Positions 12,901 through 24,710 of a stretch of DNA of 64,000 bases are shown here, piece by piece (within the stretch, counting starts at the first letter, position 1; each line of letters starts with the position of its first letter). The notes under the pieces are model-generated. The model ran no database searches and had not been told where the DNA came from. It was given only the letters and a program-made list of their open reading frames with translations. The stretch is from assembly GCF_022581195.2 (NCBI RefSeq), contig NC_061474.1:9982001-10046000 (forward strand), in the 5' to 3' direction. Origin of the DNA: Helicoverpa zea. Taxonomy: Eukaryota > Arthropoda > Insecta > Lepidoptera > Noctuidae. The translations under genes and the position numbers were made by a program.

Positions 12901-15900
12901 CATATTAATCTGAAATCTGTTTTATCTTTTAACCAAATAATATCTCAGACATATCAGGTTACCATTTACTTACTTAACGACACGTATTCCTAGTGCCGTG
13001 TACTTACTGCGATCTCAACCTCCTAATTTTCTTGTCTTGGACTCGTGAAGCTTGAGTTTTCATAAGCATCATGATTTTTTACCATCATGGAATCAGGCGT
13101 TTAAAAGTCGTCGTGGCCTAGTGGGTAAAGAACCAACCTCTCAAGTATGAGGGCGCGGGTTTGATTCAGGATCAGGCATGTACCAATGCAACTTTTCTAT
13201 GTTTGTATGTACTTTCTAAGTATATCTTAGACACCAATGACTGTGTTTCGGATGGCACGTTAAACTGTTACGTTACGGGTAGTCAGAAGCCAGTAAGGCT
13301 GACACCAGTCTAACCAAGGGGTATTGGGTTGCCCGGGTAACTGGGTTGAGGAGGTCAGATAGGCAGTCGCTTCTTGTAAAGCACTGGTACTCAGCTGAAT
13401 CCGGTTAGACTGGAAGCCGACCCCAACATAGTTGGGAAAAAAGGCTCGGAGGATGTTGATGGAATCAGGCGTTACTTTGTGGAAACATATACCATAAAAT
13501 ATTTGGAAATATAATATGTAGTATTAATGTCGCTATACAATACCTAAATCTGACTGAGAATTTGAATATTGTTCCAGAGCCACTTAGAGCGCATAGTCCA
13601 ACGCCCCGGCGGTCAGAAGTCGTCACTCCCAGCACTGCCACCACCAGCGCCGACGCGCTTCCACACGCTGTTCGAGCTCGGCGCGCAGCAGTCGCGCACC
13701 ACGCTCACGCACCGCCACGACTGCCGCTCTACCCTCGCCAGCATCGCGCTAGCGGTCAGTTGGGTTTATTTATTAGGACTCTTTTTTGTAAGAAATCATC
13801 AAAATCACCTGCTGCTGTAGGTGCTTGCAAGTGGGAGGAGATGTTTGACTTTTACGGACTAGAACCCTCATTGGTTCTATCTACAATCCTTTGCGTAACA
13901 AGGCTCCGGTAACTCTTTCGATCAATCCAACAGGCATTATGAAGACCTAATTTGCCAAAGCTGTATGTAAGGTTAAGAAAACACAGTTAACATGACATGA
14001 TAGAAAATAAATGGAATATAAATAGACAATTAAATAAATAACAAAAGTATATTAAGTATAAATGTGGATGAATGGACAAGCAGAGATGATAGACCACGGA
14101 AAAGATGAATCGATTGCCTGAAAGATGTTCTGAATAAGAAGAAAACATATTGCCATACAGACAGAATTGTGTTGCTGGGGAGTTTGTTCCACCACTTCTT
14201 CTTCCCAGCAAAAACACATAGGAAGTGGTGAGGGGCGGGCGTTTTGGGGCTGTCTTTTGTAAATTTGACGTTCGAAAAGTGCTGATTTTCAGCCTACTTT
14301 GAATAAATGACTTTTGATTTTGATTTTGATTTTGCCCTTGTCCTAAATAACTTAAAATCAGGGCAGGAAGAAGACGACAAATATTTTTACTAATCTTCTG
14401 TTTAATCTTCCAGGTAGCCCAATCAAACAAAGCGCTGAACATATCGGACGTGGCGGAGTGGCGCCGCGAGAACAACATGGTGGTGCGTGACGTCACGCTG
14501 GACGACGCCGCCAACGTCCGCACAATGCTCTGCATGCCCATCGTTAACGCTAACAAAGACGTTATTGGCGTCGCTCAGCTTATTAATAAGGTAATTAATC
14601 AAATTGAGTCTTTTCTTCGCATCTTGTAACGTTGACACAAGAAAACAGAACTAGAGTTAATTACTACATGGGCTATTTTAATTTTGTATGCCTATCGGCA
14701 GGACATGGTTTGTACATAAATCTGTAGAAAACACCTGTAATCACCCCTGTTTCACAAAATGAATAAAATGGTTTGATTTGATTTACAGTTTTCATAACAG
14801 ATAACAAAAATGGGGTTTAAATATGGATTTCTTTATATCATTCTTACGGCCAAAGGAATGGTGAATTAGATTTGGGTTAATTTTTAATGAACTCATAAAA
14901 CACTTAGGGAAGTTGCTATTTACCCATTTTTTTATTGTAATCAAACTATTCCCTTACCTTTTCCCTGGTTATCTACAGTTTATTAATCAAATTTTTGTGT
15001 CAATTTCCAGGAGAACGGGTGTCAGTTCACGGACGGCGACATCTCGATATTCGAAGCGTTCGCCATATTCTGTGGTCTGGGTATACACAACACGCAGATG
15101 TATGAGAACGCTTGTAAACTTATGGCTAAACAGAAGGTAAACATAATCCGTACTTACTCTATTTCTATAACATACAGATTAATGTAATTAACTACATAGA
15201 TTGTAACCTAGTTTTAGGTATGTACTTATTATTTCTGTACGCTTTACGAGCAGGGCATAGTGATAGGTACTTAATATTATCAACCCATGAACAGGTGGCG
15301 CTGGAGTGCTTGTCGTACCACGCGACAGCCTCCACAGAGGACACGAGCAAGCTTTGCAGCGACAACATCCCCTCCGCTGAGATATACAACCTGTACAGCT
15401 TTCAGTTTCACGGTGAGATCACAAGAGTGTTTCAGATTTTTTTATAACCTTAAAAGTCCATTTATCATGACGTGAAATGGTGATTTTTGAAAAAACTGTT
15501 GTAATCGACTCCTTTATTAACGATTAGTTTATGTAGCCTGAACGAAGTCCTCAATTATATTTAGGTATAGAAGTGATGACCCTCAGAAGACTAAACAGAT
15601 TTTTATCCATCACTTATGGACATTCCGAAAATGTAGAAAAAACAAAATTGTGCAATCACCACCTCATCAAATATACCTTGTCTATTTTCTTCCTGCATCA
15701 AAAAGGTGAAGGGAAGAGCCTGGATACAAAAACCAGTTGGCATACTATTGTGCTAACAATTTTAACTGTTCTGTTTCAGACTTCGATCTATCAGACGAGG
15801 ACACGTGCAGAGCGACACTGCGCATGTTCCTACAATGCAACCTAGTCGAGAAGTTCCACATTCCTTATGACGTGAGTTCCGATACAGACCTTCAACCGTT

Positions 15901-18900
15901 TGTCATATATTGTTCTCGGTAAATAATTTTTCGCTCTGAAATTGGCCGCTACAAGTTATTTTAGGTGTCTTTACTATCCCAGAGAGACAACGTTACCTGA
16001 GGGTATACCTTATTTTGATAAATCATCAAATTTCTAAATATTCTCGCTCTGAATAAAACTTTAGGGAAAGCTAGAGTTCTCAACCTGTACGTATTCCTTG
16101 GACAAAGCCCTTGACATTTCAAGGTTATGAACTCTCGAATATTCCACAATATTAGTTTGGTCCAGTTTTAACTAAAGTTTATCACATTTTCAGGTCCTCT
16201 GCCGCTGGATATTAAGCGTCAAAAAAAACTACCGACCAGTCAAATACCACAACTGGAGACACGCACTCAACGTCGCTCAAACAATGTTCGCGATGCTGAA
16301 AACTGGCAAAATGGAGCGGTTCATGTCTGACCTGGAAATCCTTGGCTTGCTTGTAGCCTGTCTATGCCATGACCTGGACCATAGGGGGACAAACAACGCG
16401 TTTCAGACGAAAACTGAAAGTCCTCTAGCGATATTGTACTCGACTTCAACGATGGAACATCATCATTTCGATCAGTGTGTCATGATTCTTAATAGTGAGA
16501 GCAATAATATTTTCCAGGTTAGTAATTGTAAATTTTATGATTCTTGTGTTACACTAGTAGTGGATCCATCTGCTTCCATAATAATTTTGTCTGAAGATTC
16601 AGAATGAAGATTCGGTTTCAGTTTACGAAACAAATTTTGGCATATACCACAATTTGTTTTGTGTACCACAGTTTTTAGACCAACTTGAAATTTAGATATT
16701 TCGATATTCTTTAAAATATTTTTAATCTAGCTGTACCTCGTGATTTTATCCTGAGAGAATTACTTCCGTTAATTTGATATAAATTCTGTATTTTACTGCT
16801 GTCTCATCAAAATCCGTTCAGTTATTGTCCCACGAAAGATCCACATACACAAACAATTCCCACAATTCCCAGGCGCTATCCCCATGCGACTACAAGGACG
16901 TGATGCGCGTGGTGGAGACGGCGATCCTGTCCACCGACCTCGCCATGTACTTCAAGAAGCGCGCCAAGTTCCACGAGCTGGTGGAGAACGGCGAGTTCGA
17001 CTGGCAGAGCCAGGAGAAAAAAGAGTGTGAGTGCTTTGACATCTTAAGTAATGTTCTGTTTTGTAGTTGAGGGAACAAAATGACAAACGGAGATCCCATA
17101 ACGTAAAATCTCCTGAGATTAGGAGGGGGGTTTCTTTAGAATCCGTCCATTTTTTGTAATTCAAAAAATAGTCGACGGATGTCTCATGGAACTCGAACGC
17201 TTGTTAGTTCACTTGTAACCTAGCATTTTGGTTTGTTCCCACTAGTTCTACTGCTTAGTTCTACCGTAGAACTAATGGGAATTTTTTTTCCCACTAGTTC
17301 TACTATATGAGATGTAACAAAATAGTAGAACTAGTGGGAATTATGGTTTTTATTGGTATTCCCACTAGTTCCACTGAACATTGGCAGTAGAACTAATGGG
17401 ACATAATTTTGTTCTACTAGACAAAAGAAGTACAGTCGACGGCCGATAGTTGTGATTTTTTTCAGAGCTCAATGTCGATAGCAGTCAGAATAACTTTTCA
17501 TGAATTTCAACAAAAATCAAATGTTTTTCTTTATAAAAGTACTAGGACAGCAGAGAATGAGGAGGAGCTAGTTAATCTTTTTTGTTCATCTAATTTTATA
17601 ACACCTCTGTGGTGGTGTTTAAAAATCAGACATTGGTAAAAAAAACACGCTTTAAAAAGTTAGTTTGATGTGAGTGTGTGTTAGAAATTAACAGTATTAT
17701 TACAAAACGTTAAACATTTGTTGAACACTTGTCTAAAAAAAGTGTGGCTACAAAAGGGACCTTAGTTCAACGTCATAATTTGTCATTTTTTTAGACAAGT
17801 GTTCAACAGACGTTTAAAAGTTTTTGTGTTACGGTAAATGTCCGAATTAATTTGTAATTTTTTAAAGCGTGTTTTTTAAACTATTATTTTGATTTGTTGC
17901 ATGCTGTGATTTCCTATAATTAAGGAAACACAAGAAAAGTTAATATCTGTTCCTAAAACCTGTCTGTAATTAATGTGTATTTCTTGTTTTAAATCCAAAT
18001 AAATAAATAAATATAAAAAATGATATTTGAGCAAGCTCAACGCCATTTGAAAGAAAAAGACTTGTTCTCTGAGACCCCTGGAATACTTTTTCAGGTTAAA
18101 AAAAAACTCGCTGGTCTACATAGGCTTTAATATGGTTAAAACAGTGGTTTTCGCACGTTTTGGTTAGAATATCTCAAAATCCCGAGCTGACAGAACAATT
18201 CTGAAGCCAAATTTGGATTCAGCGCACTGAAAACTTCCTAAAAAGTGAAGTCTCATTTCTGTGGCTGGAAGTTGGTCTAATTTTGTTGACCAGTGAAATC
18301 AATGTCTGATTTTTAAACACCACCACAGAGGTGTTATAAAATTAGATGAACAAAAAGATTAACTAGCTCCTCTTTATTTCTGCTGCCCTAGTACTTTTAT
18401 AAAGAAAAACATTTCATTTTTGGTGAAAGTTATGAAAAAAATCTAAGTTTTTCTGACTGCTATCGATTTTGAGCTCTGAAAAAAATCACAACTACAGTAA
18501 CCACGGATACGGTGAGATGTCACCCAGGCCGTCGACTGTACTTCTTCTGTCTAGTAGAACAAAATTATGTCCCATTAGTTCTACTGCCAATGTTCAGTGG
18601 AACTAGTGGGAATACCAATAAAAACCATAATTCCCACTAGTTCTACTATTTTGTTACATCTCATATAGTAGAACTAGTGGGAAAAAAAATTCCCATTAGT
18701 TCTACGGTAGAACTAAGCAGTAGAACTAGTGGGAACAAACCTACCCACCGTTCGTATTTGACTTAGAAGAATGCGCCTGACCTACCTGCCATATGGCATC
18801 TCCATGATTTAATAATGATGAAATAATAGGTATTTTTTACTTCTTAACTTGTAGACAGCAAAAAAAACTATCATCTCAACGCATCATTGCGGTCATATCA

Positions 18901-21388
18901 AAATTTCGTTTCTTTGCAATCCCCAGTGCTATGCGGCATGATGATGACGGCATGCGACGTGTCAGCGATCGCCAAGCCGTGGGAGGTGCAGCACAAGGTG
19001 GCCAAGCTGGTGGCCGACGAGTTCTTCGACCAGGGAGACCTGGAGAAACTGCAGCTCAACCAGCAGCCTATCGCTATGATGGACAGGTAACTGAAGTATT
19101 CAATAATGTTGGAAAATTTCATTTGAGTGTGGAGGTGAGCCCTGCCTGGAAAGAGCACCACTTTCATGGTAATATTGTTAAAAATATTTAAACAAAATTG
19201 AGTGATTAATGAAAAAAAATGCTGATTGTTAATTATGATATACATTAGATATGGAGTGTTATTAGTATACAGTTTAATTTAATTTTATATAAAAGTCAAG
19301 TTCACCGACGGCATCCATTTTCTCCTAAACGTAAGCGTTTACATTGAATAGGCATATCCACCAATTTTTTTATTATACTTTATGTTTTTATGTAGGTACT
19401 CTTTGTAATGCTGTTGGTGTGCCAAAAAGTAAAGCAATGTTAAAAACCTTTCCAGGGAAAAGAAAGACGAACTCCCACAAATGCAAGTGGGCTTCATCGA
19501 CATGATCTGCCTCCCACTATACAAGGTCTTAGCCGACACATTCCCCTGGATCCAGCCGCTGTATGCTGGCACCCTGGACAACCGCCAGCGCTGGCAGGAC
19601 CTCGCAGAAAAGGTGGAGATGGGGCTTACGTGGATAGACCACGATACTATTGATAAGCCAATTGAGGAGTTCACTGGTGAGTTCACATGACATTATATGA
19701 TGAGCAACATGATAATGACTCACGATGATGAAAATAATGACAATGATGCTGATGACGACGATAACTAAGATGGTGATATGATGAATTAAAAGCAGACAAA
19801 GTGTAGCTCCTGGTTTATCAACCCACGGTTGTCGTAATAGGCGACTGAGGGAACTTTGGATACAGTGCATAATATCCAGCACCATTGTGTCAATTTTCAG
19901 GGAAGGAACAAATTATATTTCCAAGGAAGGTTGACGTCAGGTCATAAAAAAAAGCCAAATCACATTTGCACTATGTTGAGAAAAAAAACAAAAACACATA
20001 GTCTTTGTATGTATAAGCCTGGTAACGCTCAGTAGTGGCCGAGTAATACAGAGACAATGTACATTTTTTCTCATAATTTCACAATTCTTTCACAGCACTA
20101 AACGAGCCAATAAAAGACGTGGAGCTAACAGTCCAGACCCTGAACTGTACGAAGCCGATCCCCGAGAGCAGCAGCAGCATGGCGCTGGTCAAGCCGCTGA
20201 AGACTTCCTTCCACTCCCTGAGGAGAGGGAAGAGCAGCAACTTCACCAACCGCCCCGCCAGGAGTAAACTTACTAGGTAAGAGTTCATAGTGAATAGTGA
20301 TTTGTGGCTAATGGACTTTGATGATTCGAGTAAGAAATGGTTAGGCAGTTGGCGCAGTTGAGTAGTTTTCTTCTGACTTTTATTTTTCTAATTGATGAGA
20401 ATGATGAGTTTTTTATTTTACATTTAATCTGCATCCAGTCTAACCGGATTCAGCTGAGTACCAGTGCTTTACAAGAAGCGACTGCCTATCTGACCTCCTC
20501 AACCCAGTTGCCCGGGCAACCCGATACCCCTTTTTTTTTTTTGACGTCAAAAATCATCAAAATGACCCCTCCCGCTGTGGGTTAGCAGCGGTGAGAGAGT
20601 GTCAGACTTACTGACTAAAAACCGTCGTGTTCCGTCATAGGCCTTTTTATGTGCTACGGCCGCGGTATCTCTTTCGAACAATCCGCAGCCCCGGCAGAAC
20701 CCGATACCCCTTGGTTAGACTGGTGTCAGACTTACTGGCTTCTGACTACCCGTAACGACTGCCAAGGATGTTCAATGACAGCCGGGACCTACAGTTTAAC
20801 GTGCCATCCGAAACACAGCCAATGGTGTCTAAGATATACTTCGAAAGTACATACCAACTTAGAAAAGTTGCATTGGTACTTTGCCTGATCTGGGATCGAA
20901 CCCGCGCCCTCATACTTGAGAGGTTGGTCCTTTACCCACTAGGCCATCACGACTTACATTTAATCTGCATATGATAATATAATTCATTCATAGCATCAAT
21001 TTCATAAAGCAGCCTGGAGTCTGGACAAATAACATTCGGATTTAGCAGTCGTTGTTATAATTCCAAATCAGGGACCGGCAGCAGAATGAAAAAAAATGAA
21101 TCACTTTATAAGAAGATCTTAAAATCCATTCATATCATCATCATCATAATCACCTCAAATAGCCATAAACATAACAAACAAAACCACAAGAAACAGTTGT
21201 AAAATCAAAGTAAAACTAAAGCATGTTCCAGATCAATGTACGCGGCGGCAAGCAGCCGGGAGCCCGAGGCGCTCCCACGCCGGCCGCCGCCCGCGCCGCC
21301 CGCCCCGAGCCACACGCAGCCGCACACGCCGCTGCTGACGGACGAGCCTAAAGCCAAGCATAAGGCTAGGTTGTGCCAGTTGTTGTGA
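6901..21388 (+). CDS. Pde6: cGMP-specific 3',5'-cyclic phosphodiesterase (PDE5/6 type), 5' end not found
   Basis: Hydrolyses cGMP to GMP. Exons: 6901-7018, 11187-11313, 11609-11727, 12552-12817, 13578-13754, 14414-14590, 15011-15136, 15295-15412, 15780-15871, 16194-16517, 16873-17026, 18927-19086, 19456-19676, 20096-20276, 21232-21388. All junctions are AG/GT and all phases agree, giving 838 residues. GAF-A (LTSADRGSLFLAKG, then NK...F...D) lies in exons 1-4. GAF-B (MLCMPIVNANKDVIGVAQL, NK...FTDGD) lies in exons 5-7. The HD catalytic domain lies in exons 8-13, with HNWRHA, HDLDHRGTNN, ACDVSAIAKPW and QVGFIDMICLPLYK. The tail is Ser/Arg- then Pro-rich and ends CQLL, a CaaX box. Fly Pde6 is known to be prenylated at such a box. 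The N-terminus and part of GAF-A lie upstream and were not located. The first exon starts in phase 0 at Ile. Confidence 0.93.
7468..8130. repeat. Tandem repeat, about three units of 210-260 bp
   Basis: Units begin near 7468, 7730 and 7942 with AATGTTAATAACGACTATCA or a near match. They share TGTCACCACGTGTTAAGAAA and a later GGAATGCAAGTGACACAAA stretch. Spacing is about 262 then 212 bases. Each unit carries CACGTG (7527, 7792, 8001) and unit 2 has another at 7823. The repeat lies inside a Pde6 intron. Frames on the minus strand across it are by-products of the repetition. Confidence 0.85.
8761..9067 (-). mobile_element. 5'-truncated RTE-type LINE, reverse transcriptase C-terminus
   Basis: Minus-strand frame of about 100 residues with KLKWQWAGHIARR, KVLEWRPRT, SVGRPPTRWTDD and QQWTSYG. 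These are the usual end of insect RTE endonuclease-reverse transcriptases. It ends in an ATG/CAT-type triplet run (8763-8785 on the plus strand), the usual RTE tail. Only the last part is present, so it is a dead-on-arrival copy. Confidence 0.9.
11320..11545 (+). mobile_element. tRNA-related SINE-like repeat
   Basis: Starts just after exon 11187-11313. It has a pol III B-box-like GGGTTCAATTC near 11367 and a tRNA-like run before it, then a body with CTCTGTGGGTCTAAG and CCGGTCATAAGTGAGCATG. No clear target duplication was found. The SINE call is inferred from the B box. Confidence 0.5.
13087..13473 (+). mobile_element. tRNA-derived SINE with 15-bp target duplication
   Basis: The element at 13102-13458 is flanked by identical ATGGAATCAGGCGTT copies at 13087-13101 and 13459-13473. 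Its head is tRNA-like: an A-box-like TGGCCTAGTGGG, then GGTTTGATTC at the B-box place. The body and tail end in a CGACCCCAACATAGTTGGG block, A-run and GGAGGATG. A second copy lies inverted at 20435-20955. It sits in the Pde6 intron between 12818 and 13577. Confidence 0.92.
13775..13930 (+). mobile_element. Short SINE-like repeat, same family as 20532-20697
   Basis: Starts at a T-rich run and AATCATCAAAATCACC, carries CTGCTGTAGG and ends with a TCTTTCGATCAATCC-like block. The same order appears in the insert at 20532-20697. It directly follows the donor of exon 13578-13754. Confidence 0.45.
14165..14336 (+). mobile_element. Non-LTR 3' tail with TTTTGA repeats
   Basis: Contains CCACCACTTCTTCTTCCCAG, then GTGAGGGGCGGGCGTTTTGG, AAAAGTGCTGATTTTCAGCC and a run of TTTTGATTTTGA units. 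A diverged copy is at 1895-2010. It lies in a Pde6 intron, about 80 bases before exon 14414. Confidence 0.6.
16194..19676 (+). other. Pde6: Pde6 catalytic core exons
   Basis: Four exons (16194-16517, 16873-17026, 18927-19086, 19456-19676) carry the metal and substrate residues. The first histidine is in HNWRHALN. The class I PDE signature HDLDHRGTNN and EHHHFDQ follow. The conserved Asp is in MMTACDVSAIAKPW, and the invariant Gln and Phe are in QVGFIDMICLPLYK. Nothing catalytic is missing, so the enzyme should be active. The intron between 17027 and 18926 is almost filled by a 1.5-kb palindromic element. Confidence 0.93.
17231..18740. mobile_element. 1.5-kb palindromic (foldback/MITE-like) element in a Pde6 intron
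   Basis: The outer ends are exact inverses (GTTTGTTCCCACTAG on the left, CTAGTGGGAACAAAC on the right). The arms of about 410-440 bases (17231-17640 and 18298-18740) match in inverse order. Each arm's outer 190 bases contain about six copies of TTCCCACTAGTTCTACT or close variants in alternating orientation, so smaller hairpins sit inside the big one. A second inverted pair (AACACTTGTCTAAAAAAA near 17725, TTTTTTAGACAAGTGTT near 17789) makes an inner palindrome. No transposase frame was found, and no clear target duplication. Superfamily unknown. Confidence 0.85.
20420..20970 (-). mobile_element. tRNA-derived SINE, interrupted by a nested SINE
   Basis: Flanked by identical ACATTTAATCTGCAT at 20420-20434 and 20956-20970. 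On the minus strand it starts with a tRNA-like head (TGGCCTAGTGGG and B box GGTTCGATCCC, both near 20890-20950). It continues with the same body as the plus-strand SINE at 13102-13458. It is broken at 20532-20697 by another insert. It lies in the intron between Pde6 exons 20096-20276 and 21232-21388. Confidence 0.92.
20518..20711 (-). mobile_element. Nested short SINE with 14-bp target duplication
   Basis: The insert is bordered by AACCCGATACCCCT at 20518-20531 and again at 20698-20711. It starts (plus strand) with a T-run, the inverse of a poly-A tail, so it is read on the minus strand. Its sequence resembles 13775-13930. It landed in the older SINE at 20435-20955. Confidence 0.85.
21232..21388 (+). 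CDS. Pde6: Pde6 last exon A, CaaX-ending
   Basis: Opens after TTCCAG and joins exon 20096-20276 in phase 2 (Arg at the junction, then Ser-Met-Tyr). It codes a GC-rich Pro/Ala-rich tail ending KARLCQLL and TGA. CQLL fits a CaaX box, and Leu at the last place favours geranylgeranylation. The stop is followed 17 bases later by a good donor (AACTG|GTGAGC). The exon could therefore splice on into 21837 as untranslated sequence, or be skipped as a cassette. Confidence 0.85.
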
Positions 21389-21836
21389 CGGTTGAGCTTT
21401 AACTGGTGAGCTACATATTAAACATTATCAGCTTCTTGTCGTGCCATTTCAGAGTTTATGTTTCTTCTAATACACAGAAACTACCAGTCTTATACTGCAT
21501 GTGGTTGTGCTATTTCAGAATTTTTAAGTCCATTGAGACTAGTCGTGGTGCTGTGTTTATTAAAATTAGGTTCCCTTAAATGAAAACTTTATGGTCATCA
21601 CAATTAGCATCCCTAAAACTTAAGAAACAAACTTAAATTATTGAAAAATATACTCTTTTTGTCACGATGTTTTATCAATGATCCAAGATACAACAAGCTA
21701 AGAAGGCGACGATTTGAGTACTAACGACCTACTAGTTGAAATTACTAAACACTTAGTTTATTTGGCTCTAAAAATATGCTATTTACGTCGATGATTTTTT
21801 ATCGGCTTAATCGAGATGTTTTATGTTTGTTTTCAG

Positions 21837-21906
21837 GGGCAGCCAGAATAGTACAGAGAAACCTGAGAAACTGGACAGAGTGAAGCCGTCCAAATCGATT
21901 GATTAG
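21837..21906 (+). CDS. Pde6: Pde6 alternative last exon B, without CaaX
   Basis: An acceptor (TTTTCAG) is followed by a frame that fits the same phase as exon A. It gives GSQNSTEKPEKLD, then RVKPSKSID and TAG. Joined directly to exon 20096-20276 it would give an 809-residue visible product with a basic tail and no CaaX cysteine. Coding use is inferred from the phase match and the clean end. It may instead be 3' UTR in the CaaX transcript. Confidence 0.6.
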
Positions 21907-24710
21907 ACACAGTGGGGTAACATTACTGCGGTGTCGCTTTGTAGAATATATGAGAGGACCCGAGAAAAATATATTACAGTCATTTATGTTTTCAAAATAG
22001 TTTTCTGTGAAGTTATTGGTATATGAAAGATTTGGTTACAATATAATTCTTCACAGTGCTTTCACTCTTTACGATTTTCCGCACGGTTTTTCGTAGGAAG
22101 ATGCGTGGCAATTTTTTTATCGCTGGGAATGTGTCGTACGTAAAAAAATCTTGCGGAAAATCGGCGGGTTTGAAAGAGCTGTTAGAAGAAACATTTCAAA
22201 CTATCGATAAATGATGAAAAGTCATATAAAACTACAAAGCGACGTAACAGGATAGGGTTGTACTCTCTACTTCGACTCGGTTGAGTCAACGTCGTTTTAC
22301 TAATAGTGGTTACCGTTGTACATTTCTATTGTTAGATACATCATATTGAGTAGATTACATGGAACTTGTCTGTAGTTTGGCTGAACATAGTTATAAAGAT
22401 ACAGAGAAAAAACCAGAGTTAAATATGAAAAAAGCAAACAAATTGTCCATAAAATAAGTGTGTTCAGCAAAACTAAAAATTTTAGAGAAACAAAAAAAAC
22501 TAAAAGTAATTTTTAGTATTTTAATCTCTGCGTCTTTTTGACGATAACAATGTTTCCTGTAAAGCAAACTCTAGGTAAATGTTTATCTAATTAAATGTAT
22601 TATTTACATAGACTGTGATCTAGTATTACTTCGCGATGTTCTATTTTAAAAATAACAGGTTTTATAGATTCCTTTCTTTTGCAATTAAGAAACCTTGAGT
22701 GATTTTAGTATGCAATATTTAGAGTTGTGTTGCACTATTACTAGATTTATTTATGTCAGGTCTTGTATAGTTCTCGCCAAACTTTTCGTCGAAAACCATT
22801 TTTAAGTATAAGCAGGTTGTAAAGGTACGCTCGGAATTTAGCTGCAAGCCGCCATTATGTTTGGCGAGAACTGTAGAAGACAGTAATACAAGATTGTATT
22901 TCCTATAACTAGTCCTTGTGACCAAGTTGCTTCCTTCGCTTAGATTATGTGATTCTTCCGTATAGGTACAATAAAACAGCTATTTATAATATTTTTCTAA
23001 CGTATTATTAAGATCTATCGACTGTTTAAATTTTAAAATAGAATGATCGTTTCTTGGCCTGTGAAAAAATGTGTACTATGTAACTACTAAGTGTGTAAGG
23101 TTTTCGTATTTATACATTATGAAAGTTCAATTAAATTATTTTTTTATTTATCGGAGCTAAAAGTATTATGATGCTAGTCGTGTGTTATGTTATGTAGATA
23201 TTTATAAATGTTACTGTCGAACGAACAGTCACGTCCAATTCGCTTATGAAGCTTATTTTGTGCAATATCGAACGATTCGATACAGTCTTAATCGTAATTG
23301 AGATTATTTTTATTACCAGTACTTTTAAGTCAGCAATATTTTTAATATTTAATGATTTTGGCACAAGAATGAAGTCGTGATGTGGTTCGTAAGAACTTAA
23401 GTGTCCATCAATGAATTATTAATACTTCGTTTGCATGTTCTATGCAATTGCAGCAATGTATTGTGAAAATCTTGAAAATTGCGTGCAGGAGCCACAAGAT
23501 TTTAAATCTTTTTGGATTAACAGTTTTAGTATAAAAAAAAAAAAATATTGTAATAAAACTTCATACTTTGTATTTTACTAGTATGATTTTGACTATAATG
23601 TTTAAAAAAGTAAACACAAGTAGAGTTTTTTCTTTAAAATGTCTTGTATAGACTTTTTATAGGAAGGAAAATAATAAGAAAGCCTTTAATACAATATATC
23701 GATGTCAAATATTGTGCAATTTTTACTGTTGTTATAATAGTTTAGATATCTGCTTTAACATTGGCAAAATTAAAATAAGTCCACACCCGTCAGTACTAAC
23801 AGTCACTTATGTGAAAGTAGTGTTCATGTATTATGCAATTTTAGTTGTATTAATGGACTCACGTTTCAGTTCTTCGTCTATGTTTATCCGTTTCTTTGAT
23901 AATTATTACCGATTCTTTGAATCTTTCAGCAGTATCTATTGATATATACAAGTTCAATATTGTACAAAAAAGGTTAGTAATTTTGGAGCTTATTTTAATT
24001 TTGCAAATGTGAAGTCACATAGTCCAGATGTTGTGAAATAGACTATATTTAATATAATTAATAGTATTACGACTGTTCTTTACTAACTTGATATCAAACA
24101 TTTTCTTTTATTTTCATAATAATAGACATTTTTTGAACTCCGTTTAGAATTTATGAAGTAGTTAATCATGTAAACAATTAAATTGTTTCTTATATTTTTT
24201 CCAAAGATGGGTAATACGCCTGACAGGTTTTGTACAAAAGTTACCTACATAATAACAAATTATTATTTAATTTAAATTAATTATCTTGGTCATTTGAGAG
24301 TTTATGTTAAATGTTTTATTTTTAATAGATTTATTTGCTCAGTATTATTTGTTCAAGAATGTGAGATCATATTTATTTATGTATTTATTGATAAATTCAA
24401 CTAATTATAACATGAGAAAAGGCGTTGATTTTACATTAAGAATATAATTTGATTTGCTGAGTGAAACATTTTGGATGATATGCAAAATGTTTTAACATTT
24501 GGTTGTTTCCAAAAAAGGGTAATTTGTCCTCGTTTTCTTAATGTTGGTAATTTTAAACATAATATTGTTGTATGTTTTCTATTAAATGACAATATTCTAC
24601 TACATTACTCAGAACAATAAATATTTCTTCGTTATGATTCGATCAATTTGTAAAAATACCTACTGAATGTGTTTCGACGAATAAAAATATTGTGAACAAT
24701 ATTGTATGTG
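21907..24710 (+). other. Pde6: Probable Pde6 3' UTR
   Basis: AT-rich sequence without exons or transposon domains. Possible poly(A) signals include AATAAA near 24616 and near 24680, shortly before a GTATGTGCTTTCATTG stretch at about 24703. The exact 3' end is inferred. Confidence 0.5.

Noticed and set aside
13108..13180. Plus-strand tRNA-like sequence with A and B boxes
   Set aside because: It is the head of a SINE bounded by a 15-bp target duplication, and the acceptor-stem pairing of a tRNA gene was not seen.
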